The notes: generated by a model from the letters alone, not told the origin. Positions 9,241 through 19,656 are shown, numbered from the stretch's first letter. The stretch is DNA of 64,000 nt from Pseudomonas guariconensis (GCF_900102675.1 NZ_FMYX01000003.1:124001-188000); one strand, 5' to 3'. Translations and numbers: made by a program.

Positions 9241-11022
9241 GTGGCCGATCGTCTGAGCTGGGCGGAGATCCGCCGCCTGGCGTTGCATCACAAGAAGGCC
9301 CTGTGGTCCGCCAACCTTGTGGCCGTGCTCGCAGCTTTGTGCAGCGTGCCGATCCCTTTGCTGCTGCCATTGCTGGTGGACGAAGTGTTGCTCGGCCATG
9401 GCGATGCGGCGCTCAAGTGGATGAACCGCTTCCTGCCGGACAACTGGCAGGTGGCGGCCGGCTACATCGGCCTGATGCTGATCGCGACCCTTGGCCTGCG
9501 CCTGGCTGCACTGGCCTTCAACGTGTTGCAGGCCAAGTTGTTCGCGGGCCTTGCCAAGGACATCGTCTACCGCCTGCGCATTCGCCTGATCGAACGGCTC
9601 AAGCGGATCTCCCTCAAGGAATACGAAAGCCTGGGCAGCGGCACCGTGACCACGCATCTGGTGACTGACCTGGACACCCTGGACAAGTTCGTCGGCGAGA
9701 CCTTGAGCCGCTTCCTGGTGGCCGTCCTGACCTTGACCGGTACGGCCGCCATCCTGATCTGGATGCACTGGCAGCTGGCACTGTTGATCCTGCTGTTCAA
9801 CCCACTGGTGATCTACTTCACCGTGCAACTGGGCAAGCGGGTCAAGCACCTGAAGAAGCTCGAAAACGACAGCACCGCACGCTTTACCCAGGCTTTGGCC
9901 GAGACCCTGGACGCCATTCAGGAGATCCGCGCCGGCAACCGTCAGGGTTATTTTCTCGGTCGCCTCGGGCTGCGTGCCCGGGAAGTGCGCGACTATGCCG
10001 TGGCCTCGCAGTGGAAGAGCGACGCCAGCGGTCGTGCCAGCGGGCTGTTGTTCCAGTTCGGTATCGATATCTTCCGCGCCGCGGCCATGCTCACGGTGCT
10101 GTTCTCCGACCTGTCCATTGGCCAGATGCTGGCTGTATTCAGCTACTTGTGGTTCATGATCGGGCCGGTGGAGCAACTGCTCAATCTGCAATACGCCTAC
10201 TATGCCGCCGGCGGCGCCCTGAGCCGGCTCAATGAGCTGCTGGCGCGGGCCGACGAGCCGCAGTATCCGGCGGCGGTCGACCCCTTCGCCGGGCGCGACA
10301 CGGTCGGCATCGAAGTGCGCGACCTGCGCTTTGCCTATGCCGACGAGCCTGTGCTCGAGCATCTGGATCTTTCCATCGCCCCGGGCGAGAAAGTGGCTAT
10401 CGTCGGGGCCAGCGGTGGCGGCAAGAGCACCTTGGTACAGCTGCTGCTGGGCCTGTACAGCGCCCAGGCCGGGACCATCCGCTTCGGTGGGGCGAGCCTT
10501 CAGGAGATCGGCCTTGAGGCGCTGCGCGAGAATGTCGCGGTGGTGCTACAGCACCCATCGCTGTTCAACGATAGCGTGCGCGCCAACCTGACGCTGGGCC
10601 GTGACTGCACCGACGAGGCCTGCTGGCAGGCTCTGCGCATCGCCCAGCTCGATGCCACCATCGCCGCGCTGCCCCAGGGCCTGGACAGCGTGGTGGGGCG
10701 CTCCGGCGTCCGTCTGTCCGGTGGCCAGCGCCAGCGCCTGGCCATTGCCCGAATGATCCTCGCCGAGCCCAAGGTGGTGATTCTCGACGAGGCCACCTCG
10801 GCCCTGGACGCTGCCACCGAATACAACCTGCATCAGGCCATGGCGCGGTTTCTCAATGGCCGTACCACATTGATCATCGCCCACCGGCTGTCGGCGGTGA
10901 AACAGGCAGACCGGGTGCTGGTGTTCGATGGCGGGCATGTGGCCGAGGATGGCGGTCACCAGCAGTTGATTGCCGAGGGCGGGTTGTACGCCAAGCTGTA
11001 TGGGCATTTGCAGCAGAGCTGA
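9241..11022 (+). CDS. MsbA-type ABC transporter half-molecule (fused permease-ATPase)
   Basis: 593 aa. An N-terminal six-helix exporter domain (about residues 25-320) is joined to an ATPase domain with Walker A GASGGGKST near 390, signature LSGGQRQRLA near 493, Walker B VVILDEATS near 513 and the H-loop AHRLS. It should act as a homodimer; lipid, peptide or drug export cannot be separated by sequence. The frame is open from a GTG at 9190 overlapping the upstream gene, but the GTG at 9241 has GGGGAAGG eight bases upstream and lies beyond the hairpin at 9203-9220, so I prefer it. Confidence 0.85.
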   Translation: MADRLSWAEIRRLALHHKKALWSANLVAVLAALCSVPIPLLLPLLVDEVLLGHGDAALKWMNRFLPDNWQVAAGYIGLMLIATLGLRLAALAFNVLQAKLFAGLAKDIVYRLRIRLIERLKRISLKEYESLGSGTVTTHLVTDLDTLDKFVGETLSRFLVAVLTLTGTAAILIWMHWQLALLILLFNPLVIYFTVQLGKRVKHLKKLENDSTARFTQALAETLDAIQEIRAGNRQGYFLGRLGLRAREVRDYAVASQWKSDASGRASGLLFQFGIDIFRAAAMLTVLFSDLSIGQMLAVFSYLWFMIGPVEQLLNLQYAYYAAGGALSRLNELLARADEPQYPAAVDPFAGRDTVGIEVRDLRFAYADEPVLEHLDLSIAPGEKVAIVGASGGGKSTLVQLLLGLYSAQAGTIRFGGASLQEIGLEALRENVAVVLQHPSLFNDSVRANLTLGRDCTDEACWQALRIAQLDATIAALPQGLDSVVGRSGVRLSGGQRQRLAIARMILAEPKVVILDEATSALDAATEYNLHQAMARFLNGRTTLIIAHRLSAVKQADRVLVFDGGHVAEDGGHQQLIAEGGLYAKLYGHLQQS

Positions 11023-11233
11023 ACGTGCCTGGGGGCGCTGCGGGAAAGCGCGCCTCGTCGCGAGCACTGCCACGGCCGGTGCCATTGCCCAGCAACGCTT
11101 GATCCAGGCCATTACCGGTAACGCGGTAATCCACTTCAATTCCCATCAAAAACCCCGTCGTCCCGCTGGCAAATGACCTACGCTGTGCTTGTCTGGGTCG
11201 ACATGCGCCTTTCTGCTCAGTGACAGGGATTAC

Positions 11234-13690
11234 ATGAAGGGAAATCGGACTCTCGAAGCGCCAAGGCTGCTGGGCATCATCTGGCCCTTCATCGCCGTTG
11301 TGATTTTCCAGATGCTGTTGGGCAGCATGAGTCTCTACGCATTGTCTGCCGTACGCGCCTATGTGGCAGGCGAAAGCCTGTGGTCCAAGGCCCAGAAGGA
11401 CGCCATCTACTACCTGAGCCTGTACGCCGATACCCGTGACGAACGTTCTTACCAGCGTTACCTGCAGGCAATCGACGTGCCCAAGGGTGACTACCAGCTG
11501 CGTCTGGCGCTGGACCGACCCGATCCTGACATTGAGGCGGCGCGCAAAGGTGTCCTGCAAGGCGGCAACCACCCGGACGATGCCTCCCGGATCATCTGGT
11601 TCTACCGCAATTTTCGCCACGTCAGCTATATGGAAACCGCCATCGCCTATTGGGACATCGGCGATAACTATCTGCGCTTGCTCGATGACGTGGCTCGGGA
11701 GATGCGCGAGGGGTTTGTCACTGGAGAGGTCACTGCCGGCGACGTGGACCTCTGGCGTGCGCGCATCGTCTCCATCAACGAGGGTGTGACCCCGGCGGCC
11801 AAGGCCTTCAGCGATGCACTGGGCGAAGGGTCGCGGATGTTGCTCAGGATGCTGATGATCACCAACCTGGCGACGGCGCTGTTTCTCATCAGTATCGCCT
11901 GGCGTCGTTCGAGCAAGCTGCTGGCCCAGCGCCAAGCGTTTGCCCAGGCCCTGCAGGCCGAACGGGAGCGGGCGCAGATCACCTTGCAGTCCATTGGCGA
12001 TGCGGTGATTACCACTGACGTCGAAGGCTGCATCGTCTACATGAACCCGGCCGCCGAGCTGCTCACCCACTGGCAGGCCAGCCAGGCCCAGGGCATGCCG
12101 CTGGCGGCGTTGTTCAGCCTGGTGGACGAGCATGCCGAGCACGACAACCGCACCCTGGTCGAGCAGGTGCTCAGCGGCAGTCTCAAGGGTGGCTCCGAGC
12201 ATGCCCGGCTGATACAGCGGCTTGATGGCAGCACGGTGTCGATCAACCTGGTCGGCTCGCCGATCGTCAGCGATGGCCAGGTCAGTGGCCTGGTGCTGGC
12301 GTTGCATGACATGACCCAGGAGCGCCAGTACATCGCCAGCCTCTCCTGGCAGGCGACTCACGACGCTTTGACGGGCCTGGCCAACCGCCGCGAGTTCGAG
12401 TATCGCCTCGAGCAGGCCCTCAACAGCCTGGCACGCCAGCCCGGGCGGCATTCGCTGATGTTCCTGGACCTGGACCAGTTCAAGCTGGTCAACGACACCA
12501 GCGGCCATGCCGCTGGCGATGAGTTGTTGCGCCACATTTGCGCGGTATTGCAGGCTGGCCTGCGTGAGGGGGACACTTTGGCGCGGCTGGGGGGCGACGA
12601 GTTCGGCGTGCTGCTGGAGAACTGCCCGCCCGAACAGGCCGAGCGTATTGCCGAGCAACTGCGCCAGACCGTGCAGAGCCTACATTTTGTGTGGAAAGGC
12701 CGGCCGTTCGTCACCACCGTGAGTGTGGGCCTTGTGCATATCGCCCAACCGGCCGGCACCCTGGAAGCCTCGCTGCGCGCGGCCGACATGGCCTGCTACA
12801 TGGCCAAGGAGAAAGGCCGCAACCGGGTCCAGGTGTACCACGCCGATGACACTGAACTGTCCCTGCGCTTTGGCGAAATGGCGTGGATCCAGCGTCTGCA
12901 CGTAGCCTTGGAGGAGAATCGCTTCTGCCTCTATGCCCAGGAAATCGCGCCGCTTTCGTCTATGGAAGGGCCTGGCCATCTGGAGATCCTGCTGCGCCTG
13001 CACGATGAAAGCGGCCGCACCATCCTGCCCAGCACCTTTATTCCGGCCGCCGAACGCTACGGCTTGATGACTGCCCTGGATCGCTGGGTGGTGCGCAACG
13101 TGTTCCAGGTCATTCGCCAATGCCTGGACGAAGGCAGGGAAGGGCCGCTGGCCATGTGCGCGATCAACTTATCCGGATCGAGCATTGGCGACGACAAGTT
13201 CCTGGAGTACCTGCGCTCATTGTTTGGCGAGTATTCGATTCCACCGCGGCTGGTCTGTTTCGAGATCACCGAAACCAGCGCCATCGCCAACCTGGGCAGT
13301 GCGATTCGTTTTATCAACGAGTTGAAGGGGCTGGGCTGCAAGTTCTCGTTGGATGACTTCTGCGCGGGTATGTCGTCATTCGCGTATTTAAAACATTTGC
13401 CTGTAGACTTCCTGAAGATCGACGGAAGTTTCGTAAAAGACATGCTCGACGATCCGATCAACCGCGCCATGGTCGAGGTGATCAATCATATCGGGCATGT
13501 GATGGGCAAACGGACCATTGCCGAATTCGTCGAAACGCCGTTGATTGAACAGGCGTTGCAGGAGATCGGCGTGGATTATGCCCAGGGTTACCTCATCGAG
13601 CGGCCGCAGGTGTTCACCTGCGACAGCCTGCAACGCCAACGAATAGCCGCAAGGCCCCTGTTGCACCGGGCGCCTGGGACCTTTCGTTGA
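11234..13690 (+). CDS. Membrane PAS-GGDEF-EAL protein (cyclic-di-GMP turnover)
   Basis: 818 aa. A transmembrane helix at about 14-34 and a second near 205-220 bracket a periplasmic sensor region. A PAS domain (about 245-360) precedes a GGDEF domain with intact RLGGDEF at 453-457 and an EAL-type domain whose first motif is EILLR near 584. Other EAL residues are present: Asn in INLSGSS, Glu in FEITET, DD in LDDFCAG, Lys in FLKIDGSF, Glu in FVET and Gln in AQGYLIERP. Both cyclase and phosphodiesterase activities are thus possible. ATG at 11234 is preferred over a TTG at 11189. Monocistronic or leading the TenA-like gene. Confidence 0.9.
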   Translation: MKGNRTLEAPRLLGIIWPFIAVVIFQMLLGSMSLYALSAVRAYVAGESLWSKAQKDAIYYLSLYADTRDERSYQRYLQAIDVPKGDYQLRLALDRPDPDIEAARKGVLQGGNHPDDASRIIWFYRNFRHVSYMETAIAYWDIGDNYLRLLDDVAREMREGFVTGEVTAGDVDLWRARIVSINEGVTPAAKAFSDALGEGSRMLLRMLMITNLATALFLISIAWRRSSKLLAQRQAFAQALQAERERAQITLQSIGDAVITTDVEGCIVYMNPAAELLTHWQASQAQGMPLAALFSLVDEHAEHDNRTLVEQVLSGSLKGGSEHARLIQRLDGSTVSINLVGSPIVSDGQVSGLVLALHDMTQERQYIASLSWQATHDALTGLANRREFEYRLEQALNSLARQPGRHSLMFLDLDQFKLVNDTSGHAAGDELLRHICAVLQAGLREGDTLARLGGDEFGVLLENCPPEQAERIAEQLRQTVQSLHFVWKGRPFVTTVSVGLVHIAQPAGTLEASLRAADMACYMAKEKGRNRVQVYHADDTELSLRFGEMAWIQRLHVALEENRFCLYAQEIAPLSSMEGPGHLEILLRLHDESGRTILPSTFIPAAERYGLMTALDRWVVRNVFQVIRQCLDEGREGPLAMCAINLSGSSIGDDKFLEYLRSLFGEYSIPPRLVCFEITETSAIANLGSAIRFINELKGLGCKFSLDDFCAGMSSFAYLKHLPVDFLKIDGSFVKDMLDDPINRAMVEVINHIGHVMGKRTIAEFVETPLIEQALQEIGVDYAQGYLIERPQVFTCDSLQRQRIAARPLLHRAPGTFR

Positions 13691-13733
13691 AGAAGGTGTC
13701 GTCCGGAAATCACATGGATTCAAGGAGCAGAAA

Positions 13734-14519
13734 GTGATTGATACCTTCGTACGAATCGGCCCATTGATGGATGCCGCCAGTTACCCCGATTGGGCTCAGC
13801 AATTGATCGAAGAGTGCCGCGAAAGCAAGCGGCGGGTGGTGGAGCATGAGTTCTACCAGCGCTTGCGCGACGGCCAGCTCAAGCAGGCCACCATCCGCCA
13901 GTACCTGATCGGTGGCTGGCCGGTGGTCGAGCAGTTCTCCCTCTATATGGCCCACAACCTGACCAAGACCCGCTTTGCCCGGCACCCAGGCGAAGACATG
14001 GCGAGGCGCTGGCTGATGCGCAACATCCGCGTCGAGCTCAACCACGCCGACTACTGGCTGCACTGGTGCCAGGCCCACGGGATCACCTTGGCTGACCTGC
14101 AGGCCCAGGAGGTCCCGCCGGAGCTCAATGGCCTCAATGACTGGTGCTGGCGGGTTTGTGCCACCGAGTCGCTGGCGCTGTCGATGGCCGCGACCAACTA
14201 TGCGATCGAAGGCGCGACAGGTGAGTGGGCGGCGCTGGTGTGTTCCACCGACACCTATGCCTTGAGCTTCCCCGAGGACATCCGCAAGCGCGCGATGAAA
14301 TGGCTGAAGATGCATGCTCAATACGATGATGCGCACCCGTGGGAGGCGCTGGAGATCATCTGTACGTTGGCTGGCGAGCACCCGACTCCGGGCTTGCGGG
14401 CCGAGCTGCGCAGGACGATCTGCAAAAGCTATGACTGCATGTTCCTGTTCCTGGAGCGATGCATGCAGCTGGAGCATCGTCAGCCAGGGCGTCTGCGGCC
14501 GGCGCTGGCCATAGGGTAA
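13734..14519 (+). CDS. TenA/PqqC-like (heme-oxygenase fold) protein
   Basis: 261 aa. An all-helical protein with motifs of the TenA/PqqC/iron-containing oxidase fold: HEFYQRLRDGQLKQATIRQYL near 35-60, and NHADYWLHWC and CATESLALSMAATNYAIEGATGEW further on. Some members hydrolyse thiamine breakdown products, others are di-iron oxygenases; the sequence alone does not decide. It starts with GTG at 13734 after AAGGAG, 43 bases after the GGDEF-EAL gene, so the two may be cotranscribed. It is convergent with the SDR gene. Confidence 0.8.
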   Translation: MIDTFVRIGPLMDAASYPDWAQQLIEECRESKRRVVEHEFYQRLRDGQLKQATIRQYLIGGWPVVEQFSLYMAHNLTKTRFARHPGEDMARRWLMRNIRVELNHADYWLHWCQAHGITLADLQAQEVPPELNGLNDWCWRVCATESLALSMAATNYAIEGATGEWAALVCSTDTYALSFPEDIRKRAMKWLKMHAQYDDAHPWEALEIICTLAGEHPTPGLRAELRRTICKSYDCMFLFLERCMQLEHRQPGRLRPALAIG

Positions 14520-14549
14520 GGTCTGGGGGCTTGCCCATCGCAGGCTGCG

Positions 14550-14589
14550 CCAGCTCTTACAGGGGCAACACGTTACCTGTAGGAGCTGG
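14550..14589. terminator. Long hairpin between convergent genes (REP-like)
   Basis: CCAGCTCTTACAGG pairs with CCTGTAGGAGCTGG over 14 positions (one T-G wobble) around a 12-base loop. It lies between the TenA-like gene and the convergent SDR gene. The CTGTAGGAGCTGG arm is common in Pseudomonas intergenic repeats. It probably limits read-through from both sides. Confidence 0.5.
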
Positions 14590-14624
14590 CCTGGTCTCTG
14601 ATCGTGTCAGGCTGGACGGCCCAG

Positions 14625-15365
14625 TTACTGGGCGTCGAACGCCTGCCCGTTCACCCCGGCACTGTCAGGACCCATCAGATACAAGTACAGCGGCATGATC
14701 TCTTCGGGCAGCGGATTGTTCTGCGGGTTCTCGCTCGGGTAGGCCTGGGCACGCATCGCGGTGCGGGTGGCGCCAGGGTTGATGCTGTTGGCGCGCACCG
14801 GCGCTACGCCGTCCAGTTCGTCGGCCAGGGTCTGCATCAGCCCTTCGGTGGCAAACTTCGAGACACCATAGGCGCCCCAGTATGCGCGGCCCTTGCGCCC
14901 GACGCTGCTGGAGGTGAACACCACCGACGCGTCCTCCGACAGTTTGAGCAGCGGCAACAGCGTGCTGGTCAGCATGAAGGTGGCATTGACGTTTATGTGC
15001 ATCACGCGCATGAAGTTCTCGCCCGAAAGCTGCTCCAGCGGTGTGCGCGGGCCGATGATCGAGGCATTGTTGAGCAGGCCGTCGAGGCGGCCGAACTGCT
15101 CTTCGATCATCACGGCCAGTTCGTTGTACTGGTGGGGCAGGGCGGTCTCGAGGTTGAACGGGATCACTACCGGTTGCGGATGGCCGGCCGCCTCGATCTG
15201 GTCGTAGACCTCGTTGAGGTTGGCCTCGGTCTTGCCCAGCAACAGCACGGTCGCCCCCAGGGCGGCATAGGCCTTGGCGGCGGCAGCACCGATACCACGG
15301 CCAGCGCCTGTGACCAGAATGATCCGGCCTTTGAGCAGGTCGGGGCGGGCGGTGTAGTCGTACAT
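14625..15365 (-). CDS. YciK-type short-chain dehydrogenase/reductase
   Basis: 246 aa. NAD(P)-binding motif TGAGRGIG at residues 19-26, structural NNAS motif (LLNNASIIG) and active-site Y-x-x-x-K (YGVSK) near 167 with the preceding TSSSVG serine. The closest family I recognise is YciK, whose substrate is unknown. It is on the reverse strand with mupP and ubiG; a 71-base gap separates it from mupP, and all three may share a transcript. Confidence 0.88.
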   Translation of the reverse strand: MYDYTARPDLLKGRIILVTGAGRGIGAAAAKAYAALGATVLLLGKTEANLNEVYDQIEAAGHPQPVVIPFNLETALPHQYNELAVMIEEQFGRLDGLLNNASIIGPRTPLEQLSGENFMRVMHINVNATFMLTSTLLPLLKLSEDASVVFTSSSVGRKGRAYWGAYGVSKFATEGLMQTLADELDGVAPVRANSINPGATRTAMRAQAYPSENPQNNPLPEEIMPLYLYLMGPDSAGVNGQAFDAQ

Positions 15366-15436
15366 CGGTCGGTCCTTTGAAGTCAGTTGCGATCAACGGG
15401 GAGCGCTATGCCCTCCCCAAACCCGGTTGTATCAGG

Positions 15437-16114
15437 TCAGCAGCCGCACAGCGCGCTGTCGATCACCTTGCGCAGTTCCAGGGGGTGGTCCACCACCACG
15501 TCTGCTCCCCAGTTGTTGGGATTGTCCTGAGGATGAATATAGCCATAGCGCACCGCCGCCGTGCGGGTACCGGCATCACGGCCGGACTCGATGTCGCGCA
15601 GGTCATCGCCGACGAACAGGACACTGGCCGGGTCCAGGTTCAGGGTCTTGCAGGCGAGAATCAGCGGCTCGGGGTCGGGCTTGCTGTTTTTCACGTGGTC
15701 CGGGCAGATGAGCAGGGCCGAGCGCTCGGCCAGGCCCAGGCGCTGCATGATCGGCTCGGCGAAGCGCACGGGCTTGTTGGTGACCACGCCCCACAGCAGG
15801 TTGCCTTTCTCGATGTCCTCGAGCAGCTCGGCCATGCCGTCGAACAGCTTGCTGTGCACCGCGCAGTCGCGCTGGTAGCGCTCGAGGAATTCCAGGCGCA
15901 GGGCTTCGAAGCCTTCTGCGTCCGGGTCCATGGCGAAGGTGGCCGCGACCATGGCCCGGGCGCCGCCGGAAATCACGTCGCGAATGCGCTGGTCATCGAT
16001 GGCCGGCAGGCCACGGTCGGCCAGCATGGCCTGGCAGATGGCAATGAAATCCGGCGCCGTGTCCAGCAGGGTGCCGTCCATGTCGAAGAGTACTGCTCGC
16101 AAACGCATGCTCAT
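15437..16114 (-). CDS. mupP: N-acetylmuramic acid 6-phosphate phosphatase (HAD family)
   Basis: 225 aa HAD-superfamily phosphatase with motif [11 protein letters not shown] near residue 9, a Lys-containing [10 protein letters not shown] motif and [10 protein letters not shown]. It was long named phosphoglycolate phosphatase (gph), but in P. putida the gene directly downstream of ubiG was shown to be MupP, which dephosphorylates MurNAc-6-P in the peptidoglycan recycling route that gives intrinsic fosfomycin resistance. The order SDR-mupP-ubiG matches that locus. Its start overlaps the ubiG stop by four bases, implying translational coupling. Confidence 0.87.
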   Translation of the reverse strand: MSMRLRAVLFDMDGTLLDTAPDFIAICQAMLADRGLPAIDDQRIRDVISGGARAMVAATFAMDPDAEGFEALRLEFLERYQRDCAVHSKLFDGMAELLEDIEKGNLLWGVVTNKPVRFAEPIMQRLGLAERSALLICPDHVKNSKPDPEPLILACKTLNLDPASVLFVGDDLRDIESGRDAGTRTAAVRYGYIHPQDNPNNWGADVVVDHPLELRKVIDSALCGC

Positions 16115-16809
16115 TCCTCGCGCAGGGTCTGGATCATGTAGTTGACGTCGACGTCGCTGCTGAGCTTGTAGTGCTTGGTCAGCGGGTTGTAGGTCAGGCC
16201 GATGATGTCTTTCACCTCGAGGCCCGCGACGCGGCTCCAGGCGCCCAGCTCCGACGGGCGGATGAACTTCTTGAAGTCGTGGGTGCCGCGCGGCAGCATC
16301 TTGAGCACGTACTCGGCACCGATGATCGCCAGCAGGTAGGCCTTGGGGTTGCGGTTGATGGTCGAGAAGAAGACCTGGCCGCCCGGCTTGACCAGGCGAT
16401 GGCAGGCGCGAATCACCGAGGAGGGGTCAGGCACGTGTTCGAGCATTTCAAGGCAGGTGACCACGTCGAACTGCCCGGCCATTTCCTCGGCCATCTCTTC
16501 GGCGGTGATGCGGCGGTATTCGACCTCGACGCCGGACTCCAGCTGGTGCAGTTGGGCCACGGCCAATGGTGCCTCGCCCATGTCGATGCCGGTGACGCTG
16601 GCGCCACGCAGGGCCATGGCTTCGCTGAGGATGCCGCCGCCGCAGCCGACGTCCAGCACCTTCTTACCGGCCAGGCCCACGCGCTCGTCGATCCAGTTGA
16701 CCCGCAGCGGGTTGATGTCGTGCAGCGGCTTGAACTCGCTCTCGCGGTCCCACCAGCGGTGAGCCAGGGCTTCGAACTTGGCGATTTCGGCGTGGTCGAC
16801 GTTGCTCAT
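16111..16809 (-). CDS. ubiG: Ubiquinone biosynthesis O-methyltransferase UbiG
   Basis: 232 aa class I SAM methyltransferase that performs both O-methylations in ubiquinone synthesis at the inner membrane. SAM motif [14 protein letters not shown] near 51, the family N-terminus [21 protein letters not shown] and motif [16 protein letters not shown] are diagnostic. Full length. The stop overlaps mupP by four bases. GAGGATTG before the ATG is the ribosome site. A 61-base gap separates it from the upstream amidohydrolase gene, so one transcript from 18.2 kb is possible. Confidence 0.95.
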   Translation of the reverse strand: MSNVDHAEIAKFEALAHRWWDRESEFKPLHDINPLRVNWIDERVGLAGKKVLDVGCGGGILSEAMALRGASVTGIDMGEAPLAVAQLHQLESGVEVEYRRITAEEMAEEMAGQFDVVTCLEMLEHVPDPSSVIRACHRLVKPGGQVFFSTINRNPKAYLLAIIGAEYVLKMLPRGTHDFKKFIRPSELGAWSRVAGLEVKDIIGLTYNPLTKHYKLSSDVDVNYMIQTLREE

Positions 16810-16870
16810 GGAACAATCCTCTGAATCTTCGATAAAAGTGTTACAGGCGCAAACCCAAGGCTTGCGGCCG

Positions 16871-18193
16871 TCATTCGTGGCCTGCGATGCGCGCGCCCCA
16901 GGCGCGGGCCGTGGTCGTCAAAGCTTGTTCGTCCATCTGCGTCAGGCGTCGGTCGTCGAGCAGTTGGTGGCCGGCGACCCAGACATGCCGTGCGCAGTCG
17001 CGGCCTGTGGCGTAAATCAGTTGCGAAACCGGGTCGTGCACGGGCTGCTGGGCCAGCCCCGAGAGGTCGAAAGCCACCAGGTCAGCGGCCTTGCCCAGCT
17101 CCAGCGAGCCGGTGACCGCCTCAAGACCCAGGGCGCGGGCACCATTCAAGGTGGCCATGCGCAGGGCTCGGTGGGCATCCAGGGCTGTGGCGGAGCCGGC
17201 GACCGCCTTGGCCAGCAGGGCCGCGGTGCGGGTTTCGCCGAGCAGATCCAGGTCGTTGTTGCTGGCTGCACCGTCGGTGCCGACCGCCACGTTGACCCCG
17301 GCCTGCCATAGCCGTTCCACCGGGCAGAAGCCACTGGCCAGCTTGAGGTTGGATTCGGGGCAATGGACAACGCTGGTGTCGCTTTCTACCAACAGAGTGA
17401 GGTCATCGTCGCTGATCTGGGTCATGTGCACCGCCTGCAGCCTTGGGCCCAGCAGGCCGAGACGGGCCAGGCGCGCCAACGGGCGCTCGCCGTTCTCGGC
17501 CAGGGCTTGTTCGACTTCGCCGGCGGTCTCGTGGATATGCATGTGCAGCGGGGCGTCGAGCTGGTCGGCGATCACGCGGATCTTCTCAAGGCTCTGATCG
17601 CTGACCGTATAGGGCGCGTGAGGCCCCAAGGCGACACTGATGCGTGGGTGGTGGCGCAGGTCATCGAACAGCTCGATGGCCAGGTGCAGGCCTTCGTCGG
17701 GCGTGCGGGCGCCAGGGACGGGGAAATCCAGCAAAGGCACGGCGATCTGGGCGCGAATACCGCTGCGGTGCACTCGGTCGCAGGCCTCCCGCGGGAAGAA
17801 ATACATATCGGCAAAGCAGGTGATGCCGCCCTTGAGCTGCTCGGCGATGGCCAGGTCCGTGCCATCGCGCACGAAGGCTTCATCCACCCAGCGGCCTTCG
17901 GCCGGCCAGATGTGCTCTTTGAGCCAGGTCATCAACGGCAGGTCGTCGGCCAGCCCGCGCAGCAGGGTCATGGCGGCGTGGCCATGGGCGTTGATCAGGC
18001 CGGGGCACAGCAGACAGTCGGGCAGCTCGCGTACTTCCCGTGCAGCCGGTGCCCGTTCACGCGGGCCGAGCCAGGCGATCAGCCCGTCACGGATGCCCAG
18101 GGCGTGCTCCTTGAGTACCACGCCGGCCGGCTCCACGGGGACCAGCCAGCCCGGTACGAGCAGCAGGTCGAGGGGGGAGGGGGCTGTGGGCAT
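16871..18193 (-). CDS. mtaD: Methylthioadenosine deaminase, TRZ/ATZ-type amidohydrolase
   Basis: 440 aa metal-dependent amidohydrolase. Metal-binding NAHGHAAM near 67-74, LHMHIHET near 220, a later His in AVHMTQ and the catalytic Asp in [13 protein letters not shown] are all present, as is the substrate-lid segment [15 protein letters not shown] typical of MTA/SAH deaminases. In Pseudomonas methylthioadenosine is first deaminated to methylthioinosine and then phosphorolysed; the divergent neighbour mtnA, next enzyme but one in that salvage path, supports this job. S-adenosylhomocysteine deamination is an alternative. Confidence 0.86.
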   Translation of the reverse strand: MPTAPSPLDLLLVPGWLVPVEPAGVVLKEHALGIRDGLIAWLGPRERAPAAREVRELPDCLLCPGLINAHGHAAMTLLRGLADDLPLMTWLKEHIWPAEGRWVDEAFVRDGTDLAIAEQLKGGITCFADMYFFPREACDRVHRSGIRAQIAVPLLDFPVPGARTPDEGLHLAIELFDDLRHHPRISVALGPHAPYTVSDQSLEKIRVIADQLDAPLHMHIHETAGEVEQALAENGERPLARLARLGLLGPRLQAVHMTQISDDDLTLLVESDTSVVHCPESNLKLASGFCPVERLWQAGVNVAVGTDGAASNNDLDLLGETRTAALLAKAVAGSATALDAHRALRMATLNGARALGLEAVTGSLELGKAADLVAFDLSGLAQQPVHDPVSQLIYATGRDCARHVWVAGHQLLDDRRLTQMDEQALTTTARAWGARIAGHE

Positions 18194-18260
18194 GCGAAGG
18201 GCACCTGGTTCGGTTGAGTCAAGCGCGCAGTATACCCGAGCGTCCAGGGCTGAGGCTCGC

Positions 18261-18266
18261 TATAAT
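18261..18266 (+). promoter_or_regulatory. Likely -10 element for mtnA
   Basis: A perfect TATAAT in the 109-bp gap between divergent mtaD and mtnA, 37 bases before the mtnA ATG. No good -35 hexamer was found 16-18 bases upstream, so activation or a weak -35 is possible. GGGGAGAGG before the ATG is the ribosome site. Confidence 0.5.
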
Positions 18267-18302
18267 CGGCCGCTTTTGATCAGCGAACGACGGGGAGAGG
18301 CG

Positions 18303-19379
18303 ATGCGCGAGCGACTTTTGGCGGCGGAGAAGGTGACCGGCATCCAGTGGCGTAATGGCACCTTGCATCTGCTCGACCAGCGCCTGCTGCCTGTTCGTGA
18401 GCATTGGTTGGCCTGCACCGACGTGACGGCGGTGGTCGACGCGATCCGCCAGATGGCGGTGCGCGGTGCGCCGGCCATTGGCATCAGCGCCGCCTACGGC
18501 CTGGTGCTTGCCTTGCGCCAGCGCCTGGCCGAGGGGGAGGACTGGGAGCACGCGCTGGAGGAAGATTTCCTCGCCCTTGCCGAAGCCCGGCCTACGGCGG
18601 CCAACCTGTTCTGGTCGCTCAACCGCATGCGCGAGCGTCTGCAGCGTCTGCGTGCGGATGAAGACGTGCTGGCGGTCATGGAGGCCGAAGCGGTGGCAAT
18701 CCATGAAAGCGACCGCGAAGCCAACCTGACCATGGCCCAGCACGGCCTGGAGCTGATTCGCCGCCAGCAGGGCAACGCGCAGACCATCCTCACCTACGGC
18801 AACGCTGGTGCCTTGGCCACTGGCGGCTTCGGCACTGCGCTGGGGGTGATCCGCGCGGCCTACCTCGAAGGCATGGTGGAGCGGGTCTACGCCGGCGAAA
18901 CCCGGCCCTGGCTGCACGGCTCGCGCATCACCGCCTGGGAGCTGGCCCACGAAGGCATCCCGGCGACCCTGTGCGCGGATTCGGCGATGGCCCACCTGAT
19001 GAAGACCAAGGGCATCACCTGGGTGGTGGTGGGCGCTGACTGCATCGCCTCCAATGGCGATGTGGCTGGCAAGATCGGGACTTACCAACTGGCGGTCGCG
19101 GCCATGCACCATGGCGTGCGCTTCATGGTGGTGGCGCCGAGCACCACCATCGACCTGAACCTGGCTACCGGCGAGGACATTCCCCTCGAGGAGCGCGAGG
19201 CCGACGAGCTGCTGGATGTGGCGGGTAACCGTGTGGCAGCCGAGGTGGAGGTGTTCAATCCGGTATTCGATGTGACGCCAGCGGACCTGGTCGATGTGAT
19301 CGTGACCGAGCGAGGCGTGGTAGAGCGGCCTGATACCGCCAAGATTGCCCAGTTGATTTGTCGCAAGCGTTTGCACTGA
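18303..19379 (+). CDS. mtnA: MtnA-family methylthioribose-1-phosphate isomerase, lacking the usual catalytic Cys
   Basis: 358 aa, eIF2B-alpha/MtnA fold. MtnA isomerises methylthioribose-1-P to methylthioribulose-1-P in methionine salvage. [16 protein letters not shown] near 49, HESDREANL and [16 protein letters not shown] are family motifs. Studied MtnA enzymes use a Cys in a THCN-type loop plus an Asp in GAD. Here the loop reads [13 protein letters not shown], with Gly166 where Cys is expected, while the GAD Asp (246) is kept but followed by Cys instead of Arg. Activity is therefore uncertain. The ATG at 18303 has a strong ribosome site; the longer open frame upstream is antisense to mtaD. 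Confidence 0.82.
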   Translation: MRERLLAAEKVTGIQWRNGTLHLLDQRLLPVREHWLACTDVTAVVDAIRQMAVRGAPAIGISAAYGLVLALRQRLAEGEDWEHALEEDFLALAEARPTAANLFWSLNRMRERLQRLRADEDVLAVMEAEAVAIHESDREANLTMAQHGLELIRRQQGNAQTILTYGNAGALATGGFGTALGVIRAAYLEGMVERVYAGETRPWLHGSRITAWELAHEGIPATLCADSAMAHLMKTKGITWVVVGADCIASNGDVAGKIGTYQLAVAAMHHGVRFMVVAPSTTIDLNLATGEDIPLEEREADELLDVAGNRVAAEVEVFNPVFDVTPADLVDVIVTERGVVERPDTAKIAQLICRKRLH

Positions 19380-19502
19380 TCGTTCAGGATTTTACGATGG
19401 CCTCATCGTGGGGCAGGAAAAACGGCGTTTTTACAGGCGCAGCGGCAACCTGCCATATCTCCCACGCCCCACGCCTTTGTGATACCATCCGGCAGTTTCC
19501 AG

Positions 19503-19522
19503 GGCCGCTCGTTGAAGCGGCC
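19503..19522. terminator. Hairpin in the mtnA-gyrA gap
   Basis: GGCCGCT pairs with AGCGGCC over seven bases around a six-base loop, followed by TTCATT. It lies in the 277-bp gap between mtnA and gyrA, so it may end mtnA transcription or lie in the gyrA leader. No other feature was identified with confidence in this gap. Confidence 0.4.
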
Positions 19523-19656
19523 TTCATTGCGCAGATCCATGGCTCAACTCATTGATTTGTCGTAAGTCGTCGCACCCCTTTGCGTGCGGCGGCGAGCTTC
19601 GTTCGTCCTACGAGGGAAACGACGAAGTTTCACCAGAAAAAGGAATCAGGCTTCTC

